From Trueperella bonasi (GTDB taxonomy: Bacteria > Actinomycetota > Actinomycetes > Actinomycetales > Actinomycetaceae), in NCBI RefSeq assembly GCF_030811535.1, contig NZ_JAUSQX010000001.1, positions 62,001 to 126,000 of the forward strand: a DNA stretch of 64,000 bases, written 5' to 3'. The stretch's first letter is position 1, and every line of letters begins with the position of its first letter. The position numbers and the translations under genes are program-made. The notes under the pieces are model-generated. The model did no database searches. It was not told the origin of the DNA and saw only the letters and a program-made list of their open reading frames with translations. Shown one piece after another: positions 63,527-64,000 of the stretch.

Positions 63527-64000
63527 GTTACGTCCACGCCTGCCATGACGGCCGCCTCAGCCACCTCGAAGGGCATATCAATGCCGAGCCAGATCTTCTC
63601 GCAAATTGCCGCCTGGCCCAGCAACATACGAAGGCCCTCAACAGTTTTCGCGCCAGCTGCCTGCGCATCCGAAATCAGCTTGGTAATGCGGGGATGGTAG
63701 ACGGCGTCAGCAACCGTATGGTGTTTGCCTAGCCATTGTGGGGCGATCAGTGATTGGCCTGCCAGCTCCCCCATGCCCACGTTCGTAGCGTTGATGATGA
63801 TTGACGCTTCCTGTGTGGCGTCCTTGAGTTCTGATTCGTCTGCGAGGTCGTGCAAAGTTAGCAAGGCGCCCGTTTTCGCGGAAAGCTTGTCCAAAGTATT
63901 TCGAATCTGAGCAAACTCCGGCTTCATTCGATTGAACACACGAATTTCTTCCGCACCATCCAGCGCAGCCTGCGTCCACACTGCCGACGCCGCTCCGCCC
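63523..64000 (-). CDS. aroE: Shikimate dehydrogenase, C-terminal part (5' end outside window)
   Basis: NADPH-dependent reduction of 3-dehydroshikimate in the aromatic amino acid pathway. The frame runs to the window edge, where GGAASAVWTQAAL corresponds to the GxGGAxxA nucleotide loop; the first half of the gene lies outside. Also seen: VFNRMKPEFA after strand 2, IINATNVGMGEL matching the NATPxGM motif, and a C-terminal KTVEGLRMLLGQAAICEKIW segment, typical of AroE. An inner GTG at 63981 is not the real start. About 158 residues are visible. Confidence 0.93.
   Translation of the reverse strand, partial: GGAASAVWTQAALDGAEEIRVFNRMKPEFAQIRNTLDKLSAKTGALLTLHDLADESELKDATQEASIIINATNVGMGELAGQSLIAPQWLGKHHTVADAVYHPRITKLISDAQAAGAKTVEGLRMLLGQAAICEKIWLGIDMPFEVAEAAVMAGVDVT

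Overview
The window looks like a stretch of the chromosomal backbone of an actinobacterium. Evidence: a Pup/PafA/Dop/ARC pupylation locus, the mycothiol ligase MshC, WhiA with YvcK and RapZ, OpcA next to Zwf, a four-repeat ribosomal protein S1, an ANTAR response regulator, and frequent GTG and TTG starts on moderately GC-rich DNA. Gene content and order fit the Actinomycetaceae (Arcanobacterium/Trueperella-like); that placement is inference. No phage, transposon, CRISPR array or rRNA was seen, and no gene is visibly broken apart from the two cut by the window edges. No stretch longer than 300 bases lacks a gene.

Layout. (1) 1-1727: end of an amino-acid permease and a flavin reductase. (2) 1729-8936, minus strand: a tightly overlapped unit xerD-parA-scpA-scpB-rlu-(tyrA::cmk)-der, with prephenate dehydrogenase and cytidylate kinase fused in one reading frame. 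(3) 9032-14772, plus strand: pentose phosphate genes tkt-tal, a strong terminator, then zwf-opcA. (4) 14769-26239, minus strand: uvrA-uvrC-rapZ-yvcK-whiA-gap-pgk-tpiA-secG, with perfect hairpins between gap and pgk and between tpiA and secG. (5) 26294-34531: an SBF-like transporter, terC under a yybP-ykoY-type manganese riboswitch, uvrB, coaE, a pyroglutamyl peptidase, a siderophore-interacting flavoprotein and rpsA. (6) 34695-40959: a methyltransferase, polA, a hotdog thioesterase, an ANTAR regulator, tRNA-Leu(CAA) and pyk. (7) 41009-47546: a his-trp supra-operon hisF-hisI-trpE-trpC-trpB-trpA-lgt. (8) 47601-57943: a P-loop kinase-like protein, the pupylation operon trmI-arc-dop-pup-pafA-fkbp without 20S proteasome genes, a RecB-type nuclease, and an HAD phosphatase directly behind mshC. 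(9) 57956-64000: uppP, an aldo/keto-reductase homologue with altered catalytic residues, a very acidic repeat protein, an amidotransferase/carboxylate-amine ligase/M20 peptidase operon, and the 3' part of aroE.

The main observation that no single gene explains is a recurrent promoter-to-start geometry. At fourteen genes, nearly all first genes of units and mostly without a good Shine-Dalgarno sequence, a TANNNT hexamer lies exactly 6 or 7 bases before the start codon. This includes both sides of three divergent pairs: polA/thioesterase, trmI/recB-like and uppP/aldo-keto reductase. It is the arrangement expected for leaderless mRNAs. Other points worth following are the TyrA-Cmk fusion, the proteasome-less pupylation locus whose ARC ends without a proteasome-docking tail, the Mn riboswitch with a hairpin next to the terC ribosome-binding site, the hairpins in the glycolytic operon, and an HAD phosphatase positioned as a candidate for the unassigned mycothiol phosphatase step.
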